From Pilimelia terevasa (GTDB lineage: Bacteria; Actinomycetota; Actinomycetes; Mycobacteriales; Micromonosporaceae), in NCBI RefSeq assembly GCF_014647915.1, contig NZ_BMQC01000003.1, positions 62,001 through 126,000 on the forward strand: a stretch of DNA of 64,000 nucleotides, in the 5' to 3' direction. Under the pieces are notes generated by a model that did no database searches, had not been told where the DNA came from, and worked only from the letters and a program-made list of their open reading frames with translations. The position numbers and the translations under genes are program-made. Shown one piece after another: positions 40,878 through 48,621 of the stretch (position 1 is the first letter of the stretch; each line of letters starts with the position of its first letter).

Positions 40878-41522
40878 TCAGGGTTGGGGGCAGCTGATGG
40901 GTTCGAAGTCCACGACGGTCGTCATTCCGTCGGTGCCGCCCAGTTGGACCTCTGCCCGCGCGTTGCTCTGGCCTTCGACGTCCAGCCGGGTCGGAATGAC
41001 GAGCGAACGCTTCGAGTCGCACGGCATGTAGACCGTCTCCTGACTCTGCTGCAACACCTTGAATTCGTTGAGGACGCCGTCGTCGACCTTCGCGATATCG
41101 GGGTACGACTGCTCCCGGTTACCCGTCCCGCCCTCGAAGTAGTACCGGGCGGTGAGGCTCGCCTTGGCGCCCCTCTCCCGCAACGCGACTCCGCGGTAGG
41201 TAACACTGACGAGCGCGTATGTCCAGCCAGGCACGGTTTGGATGTCCAGTTTGATGGTGCAGTTGCGCTGCACCTCGTCGGCCGGCGACTCCCTCGGAGT
41301 ACGGACGACGTAGTCGTTGAACTCCATGATGAACCGCTTGCCGCGATCCTGGGCGGCGCCTTCGTAGGTGCCCTGACGGCAGCCGCTGCCCGCACCGGAC
41401 ACCTTGGTGATCTTCAAGTACTCCGGTGGCGGTGCCGCCTGGGCAGGCGCCGCCAGAAGTGACGCGGCACAGATGCCGATCATCGCACCGGCGCGCACGC
41501 GCCGACCACTACGTACAGACAT
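40878..41522 (-). CDS. Secreted four-cysteine DUF4360-like protein, block 2 gene 2 (subtype B2)
   Basis: The ATG at 41522 (MSVRSGRRVRAGAMIGICAA) follows ggagaag and gives 214 residues with a signal peptide ending near AQAA. Cysteines: GSGCR, RNCTI, MPCDS, ISC. The segments PGWTYALVSVTYRGVALRER and ETVYMPCDSKRSLVIPTRLD pair it with the protein at 46875 (PGYTYALVSVNFRGGASRGK, EFVWMPCDQAAYLNIQTQLD). The spacing to the first gene of its block (80 bp) is also nearly that of block 1 (78 bp). Confidence 0.82.
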   Translation of the reverse strand: MSVRSGRRVRAGAMIGICAASLLAAPAQAAPPPEYLKITKVSGAGSGCRQGTYEGAAQDRGKRFIMEFNDYVVRTPRESPADEVQRNCTIKLDIQTVPGWTYALVSVTYRGVALRERGAKASLTARYYFEGGTGNREQSYPDIAKVDDGVLNEFKVLQQSQETVYMPCDSKRSLVIPTRLDVEGQSNARAEVQLGGTDGMTTVVDFEPISCPQP

Positions 41523-41602
41523 GTCTTCTTCTCCAGGTCCAGAGAACGGGAGGGAGGCCGCCGACGGCGTCGCCGACGGGCGGAGGGCGGGGCTGTCGGC
41601 CG

Positions 41603-42226
41603 CTAGGAGGTGCAGCGCTTCCACTTCAGGTTGAGCTGTTCGGAGACGGAGCCGTCCTGCGAGTCGATGGCCATGGTGGCCCGACTGGTGGCCCCGGAAC
41701 CCCTGCTCACCGCAACCGATGTGTTGATGTTGAAGGTCAGGTCGGCCCCGCAGGGTGCCCACACCTCGGTCGCCACCTCGTGGCGCTGGTGGAAGGTCGT
41801 TGACCGCGGACCCTCGAACCGGTGGCGGGCGGCGACCTCGCCCTCCAACCCCGTGAAGTAGTACTGCGCGCCGAGCTGGCCGACGGCCCCCGCCGGGAGG
41901 TCGTGGAATCCACGGTGATCCACCGCCACCACCGCGTAGGTGTAGCCGTCCGGGTAGTGCAGCTTCAACTTCGACGTGCACCGTTTGATCATCTCCGCGG
42001 CGCGGTCGGTGGTGGCTTCGAACCGGCTGTACATCAGCGTGATCGCCCGCCCGCCGTCCGAAAGGCTGGACGTCACCGAGTCGTGAGGGCATCCGGTGCC
42101 GCTGGCGCCCTCGAAGGACATGGTCACCTCGGGATTGACTACGTTCGCGGTCGCTGGCGTGGCCACGCCAGCGACGCCCATCGCCATGCCGAGTGCCACG
42201 GTCGCCCAACGCTTCCCCGTATACAT
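41603..42226 (-). CDS. Secreted four-cysteine DUF4360-like protein, block 2 gene 1 (subtype C)
   Basis: The ATG at 42226 (MYTGKRWATVALGMAMGVAG) follows aggaagga and gives 207 residues. Cysteines: GTGCP, KRCTS, APCGA, KRC. YPDGYTYAVVAVDHRGFHDL and EVWAPCGADLTFNINTSVAV closely match YPDGWTYAVIKVDHRGFGDL and RVYAPCGSEVTFNMNTGLTV in the protein at 47595, so each block opens with a subtype C gene. The promoter of block 2 should lie in the 325 bp upstream. Confidence 0.83.
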   Translation of the reverse strand: MYTGKRWATVALGMAMGVAGVATPATANVVNPEVTMSFEGASGTGCPHDSVTSSLSDGGRAITLMYSRFEATTDRAAEMIKRCTSKLKLHYPDGYTYAVVAVDHRGFHDLPAGAVGQLGAQYYFTGLEGEVAARHRFEGPRSTTFHQRHEVATEVWAPCGADLTFNINTSVAVSRGSGATSRATMAIDSQDGSVSEQLNLKWKRCTS

Positions 42227-42551
42227 TGATGCTTGTCCTTCCTGAGGGGTGACGTCCACCGGACGACAGGTCGCAGCACGGGCGAGGTCCGTGCTGTCGC
42301 GGCATGATCGTAGCGACCATCCCGAACGTGCAGACGTGGATGTGATCCACATAGGACGTAAGACATGTCACAGACGTCGACCGTGTACTCGTGCATGACG
42401 GTGCCGACGCTAGCAGCGGAAACGGTACTGCTGTAGATCCATCACTGTCCGGAAGTCGACAGTCGCCACGGTCGACCCAGCCCTCCGGGGGCGTGGTCCC
42501 ACGAAACTGGCGGTGCGGATAGCGTGAGCGCATCTCGGAGGAGGTGGTGGC
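42227..42551. other. 325-bp divergent region between block 2 and the DUF3817 gene
   Basis: No gene is seen. It should contain the block 2 promoter (minus) and the DUF3817 promoter (plus), with aggagg just before the latter. The 10-mer cgacagtcgc (42457-42466) also occurs upstream of block 1 (48396-48405), and gtcgac occurs twice nearby (42455-42460 and 42471-42476). These may be regulator sites; the match is short. Confidence 0.4.
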
Positions 42552-42875
42552 GTGAATCCGCGCCGAATTTTCCGGTGGGCCGCGGCGGCAGAGGCGTTCA
42601 CCTGGGCCGGTCTGCTCGTCGGCATGTACCTGAAGTACGTCAGCGGGACGACGACCGCCGGGGTGTGGCTCTTCGGCCGACTGCACGGGGCGCTGTTCGT
42701 CGGGTACCTGATTGCGACCGTCTGGGTCGCGCGCACGGAGCGGTGGCCGTGGGGACGCGCTGCGGTGGCGCTGGCCGCATCGATTCCGCCGCTGACGACG
42801 CTGGCGTTCGAACGCTGGCTGACCCTGCGACATCCGGAACGGACGGCAGAGCCGACCACTGATGCCCGTGGCTGA
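42552..42875 (+). CDS. DUF3817 family membrane protein
   Basis: The GTG at 42552 (VNPRRIFRWAAAAEAFTWAG) follows ggaggaggt and gives 107 residues. Three TM helices and the motif AEAFTWAGLLVGMYLKYVSG ... GRLHGALFVGYL identify the DUF3817 family, small membrane proteins common in actinobacteria and without known function. It is the only plus-strand gene inside the array and separates the two blocks. Whether it is related to them in function is unknown. Confidence 0.88.
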   Translation: MNPRRIFRWAAAAEAFTWAGLLVGMYLKYVSGTTTAGVWLFGRLHGALFVGYLIATVWVARTERWPWGRAAVALAASIPPLTTLAFERWLTLRHPERTAEPTTDARG

Positions 42876-42913
42876 CCGCTGACCTCCCGGAGGCGGGCCG
42901 GCACGAGCCGGAC

Positions 42914-43591
42914 CTACCCCGAGCGACCGCCACCCTGGTCCGGACCGCGCTGCCGGGACGCTACTGCCGGCGGGCACTCGCGGTAGGCGAACTGCGCCGG
43001 TGAGAAGGCGACTGCCTGCACGCCGACCGTGCTCGGAGCGTCCGCCACACCAGCCAGAACGAGATCCATCTGGGTATGGACGAACGCCTTCATACCGCAC
43101 GGTAGGTACGTCAGCGACTCCGGCGGGAAGGCGGTGTCCAGTGCGAACGTGCCGTTTAGAGAGCCCAGAGTCGCTGTCGCCGTGGTACTCAGCTCTGAGG
43201 TGACGCCCACCGCCGCCCGAACCTGAAGCCGCACCGGATCCACAAGCGCCGCCTCGCCCTCGTACCGCAGCTGGCGCACGGCCCAGGTCCAGCCAGCCGG
43301 GCGCTCGGCGTCGAGCGTCAGCCGGCAACTCAGGACAGTCCTGCCTGCTGCGCGGAGCTTCATGGCCGAGAAAGCGACGCGCAGTGAATCGTCGGGGCCT
43401 GTGGTCGAGGTGACGCTACCGGCCGGACAGCCGGCTCCGCTGTGCGCGGTGACCCTGAGGCCGGTGACCGGTGCGAAGCTGTCCGCTGCGCTGCCGGATT
43501 CTCGAACTGCCGCGACCGGCGTCTGCCCGGCGAGCACGACGGCCGCCGCGAGGACGGCCGAGCCCGCGCAGCGGCGGGTCGGACGGCTCAC
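42914..43591 (-). CDS. Secreted four-cysteine DUF4360-like protein, block 1 gene 8 (subtype A)
   Basis: The GTG at 43591 (VSRPTRRCAGSAVLAAAVVL) gives 225 residues with a signal peptide. Cysteines of the family: GAGCP, LSCRL, LPCGM, REC. RPAGWTWAVRQLRYEGEAAL and FSPAQFAYRECPPAVASRQR are subtype A elements. It extends about 15 residues past the usual end with a Gly/Arg/Gln-rich tail. It is the last gene of block 1 and converges with the DUF3817 gene 38 bp away. Confidence 0.78.
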   Translation of the reverse strand: MSRPTRRCAGSAVLAAAVVLAGQTPVAAVRESGSAADSFAPVTGLRVTAHSGAGCPAGSVTSTTGPDDSLRVAFSAMKLRAAGRTVLSCRLTLDAERPAGWTWAVRQLRYEGEAALVDPVRLQVRAAVGVTSELSTTATATLGSLNGTFALDTAFPPESLTYLPCGMKAFVHTQMDLVLAGVADAPSTVGVQAVAFSPAQFAYRECPPAVASRQRGPDQGGGRSG

Positions 43592-43626
43592 CCGCCGTCC
43601 GCCGAGCGTCGCCGGGCGGGGACGGA

Positions 43627-44241
43627 TCACCGAGGGCACTGGCGGTAGACGAAGTCGGCCGGCGAGACGACGAGTTGGCGGAGTGCGAACGTGCTCGGCA
43701 CCTTGTCCGTCTCCAACCCGATGACCACGTCGATGTTGAGGAAGGTCTTCCGGCCGCACGGTTGAAACGCCAGTCTCTCCACCGGAAAGTCGTTTCTGAC
43801 GCGGTAGGTGCCGCGCAGCGACGACATCGTCGTCCCGGTCTCCGCTACCTCGTCCGGCGAGGCGCCGCCGAAGTATGTCGATGTGGTGAGCGTGGCCTTC
43901 GCCGACCCCACCAGATGTCCGGTGCCGGCCAGCCGCACGCCCGGCACAGCGGCCGTCCACCCCTCCGGCGGGTCCAGTTCGAAGATGGACCCGCACGTGC
44001 GGTGACCGGCCGCCTTGAGCGCCAGGTCCGGATAGGTGAGACCAAGCGACCCGTCAGGTAACTCCGTCGCCTGCACGCTGTCCTTCTTGCAGCCCGTGCC
44101 CGCCGAGCCGAGATGGACGAGAGCCGCCACGTTGCTCGGTTCCTGCGCCATCGTCCCCGCCGACGCCGGGTATGCCCCGACGGTTGCCGGCAGAGTGATG
44201 ACGGCTACTGCCGTCACGGCGCGCGTCAGCCTGTGTCTCAC
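43627..44241 (-). CDS. Secreted four-cysteine DUF4360-like protein, block 1 gene 7 (subtype A)
   Basis: The GTG at 44241 (VRHRLTRAVTAVAVITLPAT) has gaaggag at correct spacing; a GTG two codons upstream is too close to that site. 204 residues follow, with a signal peptide. Cysteines: GTGCK, RTCGS, QPCGR, RQC. PPEGWTAAVPGVRLAGTGHL and VVSPADFVYRQCPR are subtype A elements. With the gene at 42914 it forms a run of two A genes, where block 2 has its A genes apart. Confidence 0.8.
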   Translation of the reverse strand: MRHRLTRAVTAVAVITLPATVGAYPASAGTMAQEPSNVAALVHLGSAGTGCKKDSVQATELPDGSLGLTYPDLALKAAGHRTCGSIFELDPPEGWTAAVPGVRLAGTGHLVGSAKATLTTSTYFGGASPDEVAETGTTMSSLRGTYRVRNDFPVERLAFQPCGRKTFLNIDVVIGLETDKVPSTFALRQLVVSPADFVYRQCPR

Positions 44242-44325
44242 TGCCACTCCTTCACTGGAGTCCCCACGAGTGATGCGCGGAGGGAGGTCACCCGCCCACC
44301 TGGTGCGGGTGAATGGTATCCACAA

Positions 44326-44907
44326 TCAGCACTTGGTCAGTACCACCGTGTCGGGACTGGTCGCGATGTCGAAGGAATCGACGGACAATGTCGCTCCCGC
44401 CTCGGCTGCGAGGTCGATCTTGTTAACGAACGGAATTGTGCCGCCACAGGGGATCAAACCTCCTGGTGTGTCTGAGTTGTGCACCCGGAAGATGTCATCA
44501 AACGTGGGGCCGAAGATTCTGGTACCCGCCGTCGGGGGCGCCGCCGCGAACGTGCGCGTCTGGCGCAGCGTGGCACTCCCGGCGGCGTAGCCGGCGGCCG
44601 CGTTGAAGAACACGAACGTCGCCCGGTAGCCCGCGGGAACGCTGATGGAGCCCCGCACCGCACAGTCCAGGGTGCGCCACCGGCTCGCGGGTCTGATGCT
44701 CAGGGCACTGAACCCCACCACCACCTCGGTCCGGTCGGGCAGTGTCGAGATCGTCGTGTTGCCCCGGTCGCATCCGCTGCCGGACACCTCGGCCACCTGC
44801 ATCGTGACCACCGGTTCCGCGCCGGCCGCCTGTGCCGCTCGGCCCACGCCGGTCTCACTCGCCAGAAGTGCTGCGAGCACACCCACGCTATACGCGAGTC
44901 GCCTCAT
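44326..44907 (-). CDS. Secreted four-cysteine DUF4360-like protein, block 1 gene 6 (subtype D)
   Basis: The ATG at 44907 (MRRLAYSVGVLAALLASETG) follows gggaagg and overlaps the preceding gene by 20 bp; 193 residues. Cysteines: GSGCD, LDCAV, IPCGG, and a terminal TKC. PAGYRATFVFFNAAAGYAAG identifies it as the counterpart of the subtype D protein at 37619. Like that one it ends exactly at the last cysteine and lacks the Trp of subtype A. Confidence 0.77.
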   Translation of the reverse strand: MRRLAYSVGVLAALLASETGVGRAAQAAGAEPVVTMQVAEVSGSGCDRGNTTISTLPDRTEVVVGFSALSIRPASRWRTLDCAVRGSISVPAGYRATFVFFNAAAGYAAGSATLRQTRTFAAAPPTAGTRIFGPTFDDIFRVHNSDTPGGLIPCGGTIPFVNKIDLAAEAGATLSVDSFDIATSPDTVVLTKC

Positions 44908-45574
44908 CGGACCTTCCCTTCGATTCGCCACAGGGTCGGGTGTGGACTTCGAGTACGGCCGGCTCGACCTCGTTCTTGGCCATCTGGAGGTAGGCGGTCG
45001 CCGCGGGCGCCACATCGGCCACGCTCAGGCGCGAGGCTACGTTCAGGTATCGGGTCTGACCGCAGCGAGACCACGACAGCTCGTCCTCCCGAACGACGTA
45101 GTCCGTGAAGAACGAACGCCAACTGCCGTCCGCTCTGATCTGGTCGCCATACTCAACCGGGTCCGGCTCGGGAAGGCCGTTGTAGTAGTAGCCGACGGTC
45201 CAGCTCGCCTTCGCCCCTCTGGGGATACTGGTGTAGCCGCGTGTCGTGACCCGCCACAGGGCGAACTGCACGTTGTCGCTCACGTCGATGCCGACCGTCA
45301 CTGTGCAATTGGCGGACAGCTTCAGTTTCTGCTGCTCCCAGTTCCGCCCGACCTGGTAGTCGGCGAACGTGACGCTGACGGCTCTGCCGTCCTTGGTGAT
45401 GGTGGCGACCACCGAGTCCTTGTCACACCCCGGACCGTTCGCGGTGACTGAGACGAGCTTCGCGCCAGAATCGGTCCCGCCAGACGACGCTGCGGCTGCT
45501 GGGGCGGCTGTGACTGCTGCCGCCACGAGAATCGCGCAGCCGCCCACGCCCCCCGACCTAGCCCACACACTCAT
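44888..45574 (-). CDS. Secreted four-cysteine DUF4360-like protein, block 1 gene 5 (subtype B1)
   Basis: The ATG at 45574 (MSVWARSGGVGGCAILVAAA) follows ggggaa; an ATG six codons upstream has no such site. 228 residues, signal peptide, cysteines in GPGCD, ANCTV, WSRCG and RPC. DELSWSRCGQTRYLNVASRL pairs it with the protein at 38274. A short charged tail (GESKGRSDEATRV) follows the last cysteine and is encoded in the overlap with the next gene. Confidence 0.8.
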   Translation of the reverse strand: MSVWARSGGVGGCAILVAAAVTAAPAAAASSGGTDSGAKLVSVTANGPGCDKDSVVATITKDGRAVSVTFADYQVGRNWEQQKLKLSANCTVTVGIDVSDNVQFALWRVTTRGYTSIPRGAKASWTVGYYYNGLPEPDPVEYGDQIRADGSWRSFFTDYVVREDELSWSRCGQTRYLNVASRLSVADVAPAATAYLQMAKNEVEPAVLEVHTRPCGESKGRSDEATRV

Positions 45575-45610
45575 GAGTTCCCCATCAATCACCGGTATTG
45601 CGTCCGTTCT

Positions 45611-46279
45611 TCACGCCTTCCCGCAGTCGCGTACCGCGAACCGCAGGATGCCTCCGTGCGTGGAATCGAGCTGCGCCTCTGCCGAGCCGTTAGCCGGGGC
45701 CGAAACGGCGGCGATCAGACTGTAGTTGAGAAGCTTGTGCTGGTTGCACTTCGACCACACCAGATCGATGCGGTTCTCCTCGAACTCGAAACGGTTGTAG
45801 TTGTCATCGTCGGGCCCGAAGTCCACGTTCTCGATCGGCTCCGGTTCACGCGTCCCGTTGAAGTAGACGGACGATCGCAGCGCCGCGCTGGCGCCCGGGG
45901 TGCGCCGGGTGAGGCCGGTCTGCACGATCGACGACAGTGCGTACTCCTTGCGCACTGCTGGGATGATCTCCAGCGTGACCGTGCAGTTGACCGTACTCGG
46001 CGCGTCCACTGCGGCGGGTGCCTGCACCCGAAACGCGCTGTACCCGATGTCGAAGCCGAGTCCGTCGTCAGTGACCTGCACGACGGCGCTACCTTTCCGG
46101 CAGCCTGGTCCGTTGGCGCTGACCTGGCCGACCGTCAGTCCGCTCGCGGCGGGAGCGGCCGCCGCGACACACGGCGTCGTGCCTACCGAGAATACGATCC
46201 CAACCACGATCGTCGCCGCGACGCGTACCAGGCCACGAGCGGAGGACGGCGAGACCGCGGTTCTCAGACTGGCGGACAT
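45611..46279 (-). CDS. Secreted four-cysteine DUF4360-like protein, block 1 gene 4 (subtype B1)
   Basis: The ATG at 46279 (MSASLRTAVSPSSARGLVRV) lies 16 bp inside the end of the preceding gene, in the codons for its last conserved cysteine. 222 residues with a signal peptide. Cysteines: GPGCR, VNCTV, WSKCN, RDC. The YFNGTREPEPIENVDFGPDD segment is rich in Asp and Asn and might bind a metal. It pairs with the protein at 39631, whose start has the same unusual placement. Confidence 0.8.
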   Translation of the reverse strand: MSASLRTAVSPSSARGLVRVAATIVVGIVFSVGTTPCVAAAAPAASGLTVGQVSANGPGCRKGSAVVQVTDDGLGFDIGYSAFRVQAPAAVDAPSTVNCTVTLEIIPAVRKEYALSSIVQTGLTRRTPGASAALRSSVYFNGTREPEPIENVDFGPDDDNYNRFEFEENRIDLVWSKCNQHKLLNYSLIAAVSAPANGSAEAQLDSTHGGILRFAVRDCGKA

Positions 46280-46860
46280 TCGCGCCAGACCAGATCGTCG
46301 GGTGAGATCTCCAATGACCGGACGGCCAGGCGGCTCGGCGTCTTGGCCGGCCGGTCGGCGAGTGCGGCCATCGTGGAGATGTTCATCGTCACGTCGGCGC
46401 CACACGGTTTGAAGACAAGCGCGTCCGGCGGAGCCTGATGCGTGATGTCGAAGTCGCCGCGGGCATCCGCGAGGGTGAATCCCGTGCTCGTCTGCTCGGC
46501 CGAGCCGCTGAACGAAATGGTGGTGCTGATCCGGGCACTGACGTCCTTGTACAGCATCATGTCGCCCCGGTAGCGCACCACCGGGAGGCTGTAGCTCCAG
46601 CCGGCCGGCGCCTCTGTCCGGATCCTCATGACACATCGGACCTGGGGAACGTCCGCCTTCACCTTGATCCCGGACGTGTACACCCGCAGGCCGCCGTTCG
46701 GCAACTCCGTGACATCGACCGTATCCGGTGCGCAACCGGTCCCACTCGCGCCACCGAAGACGAAACGAACAGCAGCAGTCGACCCAGCATCCGCCAGTGC
46801 AGGCTGGGCCGTGCTGCACAGCAGCACACCCGTAGCGATCGCCGCTACCAGTCTCGCCAT
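46264..46860 (-). CDS. Secreted four-cysteine DUF4360-like protein, block 1 gene 3 (subtype A)
   Basis: The ATG at 46860 (MARLVAAIATGVLLCSTAQP) follows a perfect aggagg, which decides it over a GTG at 46878 located upstream of that site. 198 residues, signal peptide ending near ALADA. Cysteines: GTGCA, VRCVM, KPCGA, REC. It pairs with the protein at 40251 (LEISPDDLVWRECPPV ending). The protein is probably exported by Sec; two disulfides are inferred from the four cysteines. Confidence 0.82.
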   Translation of the reverse strand: MARLVAAIATGVLLCSTAQPALADAGSTAAVRFVFGGASGTGCAPDTVDVTELPNGGLRVYTSGIKVKADVPQVRCVMRIRTEAPAGWSYSLPVVRYRGDMMLYKDVSARISTTISFSGSAEQTSTGFTLADARGDFDITHQAPPDALVFKPCGADVTMNISTMAALADRPAKTPSRLAVRSLEISPDDLVWRECPPV

Positions 46861-46874
46861 CGTTAGCCTCCTAC

Positions 46875-47516
46875 TCACTTATCGCATTGCTTATGACGAA
46901 ATTCCAGTGTGGTGAAGCGGCCATCGGTGCTACTCAGGTCGGCCCACGCGGACGTGTTGTTGAGCCCCGGCCGCACGTCGAGCTGCGTCTGGATGTTGAG
47001 ATAGGCGGCCTGGTCACACGGCATCCAGACGAATTCTTTTGTTTCCTGCCTCCGCGCCCACTCGTAGGCGACGCTGTCGTCCTTCGGAGCAATGTCGTCG
47101 TACACGACAGGCGGATTTCCTGTTCCCGACGTAAATGCGTAGTTGCCGACAAAACGAGCGCGTGCGTCTTTCCCGCGGCTGGCGCCCCCACGGAAGTTCA
47201 CCGAAACCAACGCGTACGTGTAGCCGGGCTTCTGTTTCATTTTCAGCGACAACCTGCACGTCTTGACCGCCAGGTCGGTCGATACGGCCTTCGGCGCCCG
47301 GACCTCGTAGGAGTAGAAACCCACCACGAAGACCTTGCCGTGGTCCTGGATTTCAGAAGTGACGGAGTCGGGTGTGGGGCAGCCGGTACCGCTGGTCTTA
47401 ATACTTTCGATGGTCAGAATATCGTCGGGGTCGCCGGCTGCCGCCGGGGGCGACCCGGCCGTCACGAGTGAGGCGGTGGTCATGACGCTGAGAAATGCGT
47501 GAACTATGGTAGGCAT
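46875..47516 (-). CDS. Secreted four-cysteine DUF4360-like protein, block 1 gene 2 (subtype B2)
   Basis: The ATG at 47516 (MPTIVHAFLSVMTTASLVTA) has caagga at fitting spacing; a GTG lies one codon upstream. 213 residues with a signal peptide. Cysteines: GTGCP, KTCRL, MPCDQ, KQC. It pairs with the protein at 40878. Its codon use is less GC-extreme than in most of the window (runs such as gaattcttttgtttcc), hinting at a different history from the chromosome backbone. Confidence 0.82.
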   Translation of the reverse strand: MPTIVHAFLSVMTTASLVTAGSPPAAAGDPDDILTIESIKTSGTGCPTPDSVTSEIQDHGKVFVVGFYSYEVRAPKAVSTDLAVKTCRLSLKMKQKPGYTYALVSVNFRGGASRGKDARARFVGNYAFTSGTGNPPVVYDDIAPKDDSVAYEWARRQETKEFVWMPCDQAAYLNIQTQLDVRPGLNNTSAWADLSSTDGRFTTLEFRHKQCDK

Positions 47517-47594
47517 CACTGTGTCCTTGAACCAAGGTGGCGACCGGCGCAGGGTGTCGGCGCACCCGCACCGTGGGCGGGGAGAAGTGCTGGC

Positions 47595-48224
47595 TCAGCA
47601 CTCCTTCCAGTCGAGGAGATACTCCTCGGAGATGGCGCCGTCGGTCGTGTCGAGGGTGAGGATCGCCCGCTCCGTCGGCGACATGCTGCCCTTGTCGACC
47701 GTCAGGCCCGTGTTCATGTTGAATGTCACCTCGGAGCCGCAGGGAGCGTAGACCCTGCTCTCGATGGAGTGCGTACGCTGCCAGTTGCCCGTATGGCCAC
47801 TCGCGAACTGGTGGGTCTTGCCGGCCTCGCCCGGCTCACCGCTGAAGAAGTGTCCGGCCGACAAGGAGCCCGTGGAGCCCTTCGGAAGGTCTCCGAATCC
47901 GCGATGGTCAACTTTGATCACCGCGTAGGTCCAACCGTCCGGGTACTTCAGTTTGAGCTTGGTCAGACACCTCTTGTTGCCCTGCCCGGCGTCGGTCGAG
48001 GCCTCGAACTCGCTGTACAGCACAGTGATGGCCTTTCCCCCGTTCGACACCGCCGACTGCACGCTGCCTCGGGGACAGCCTGTGCCGCTGGCGCCGCCGA
48101 ACTCCATGGTCACCCCGGGCGGCGGCGCCGAGCCGGGGACGGGCGCTGCGACAGCGGGTCCGGCGAAGACGGCCAACGCCGTGGCAGCAGCGACAGCAAC
48201 GGCAGGATGGCTGAAAGCCCGCAT
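47595..48224 (-). CDS. Secreted four-cysteine DUF4360-like protein, block 1 gene 1 (subtype C)
   Basis: The ATG at 48224 (MRAFSHPAVAVAAATALAVF) follows gagggga and gives 209 residues. Cysteines: GTGCP, KRCLT, APCGS, KEC. The signature ASGTGCPRGSVQSAVSNGGK and YSEFEASTDAG are shared with the first gene of block 2 (41603). It is the first gene of the 16-gene array, and the promoter should be in the 397 bp before it. Confidence 0.83.
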   Translation of the reverse strand: MRAFSHPAVAVAAATALAVFAGPAVAAPVPGSAPPPGVTMEFGGASGTGCPRGSVQSAVSNGGKAITVLYSEFEASTDAGQGNKRCLTKLKLKYPDGWTYAVIKVDHRGFGDLPKGSTGSLSAGHFFSGEPGEAGKTHQFASGHTGNWQRTHSIESRVYAPCGSEVTFNMNTGLTVDKGSMSPTERAILTLDTTDGAISEEYLLDWKEC

Positions 48225-48350
48225 GGTGAGTCCCCTCGTGACAGCAGCGGGGCGCGCCCGTAAACACGGCACGACAGGCCGATCGGGCGACCTTTTGCCC
48301 CGTTCTGCTCGGTTAGTGCTTCGTCCGAGTGTAGCGAGAACCATCGATCG

Positions 48351-48400
48351 CACGACACTGTCGTGTCCTATTTGGTCTGCCGATTGTCGGCAATCCGACA
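48351..48400. promoter_or_regulatory. Two inverted repeats upstream of block 1 (possible operators)
   Basis: cacgacactgtcgtg (48351-48365) has 6-bp arms around act. tgtcgg (48385-48390) and ccgaca (48395-48400) form a second inverted repeat with a 4-base centre. They lie 130-175 bp upstream of the first array gene and 220-270 bp past the TetR stop, in a region (48225-48621) without any other recognisable gene. They may be TetR-type operators. Confidence 0.45.
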
Positions 48401-48621
48401 GTCGCTCCGCGTGGTGATCACCGTGCCCCCGCTCAGCCCGGCACCGCCGGTCGAACCCGATCAAGTTAGGCAGAGGAGGACGCCACAGTGCCCTGACAGC
48501 GCCTACGCACGCGCGGGCTGCGCGGCGGACCGGCCCGCGGCGGCCCCGAGGGACGTCGCGCGTGGTAGGCAGTCGACGCTGAAGCCGGCGCCCGACCGGC
48601 AGGGATGATTGCCTCGCTGGG

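Noticed and set aside
40878-43328. Single 816-codon open frame across several array genes
   Set aside because: Only the last 215 codons have a signal peptide, ribosome binding site and family similarity; the rest is antisense or out of frame to real genes.
37035-48224. Toxin-immunity or polymorphic-toxin array
   Set aside because: All sixteen proteins have signal peptides and one common fold pattern; no alternating immunity genes, no toxin domains and no delivery-system genes were seen.
48473-48520. Small gene after an aggagg motif at 48474-48480
   Set aside because: The GTG that follows gives only two codons before a stop, and no other start lies at a suitable distance.
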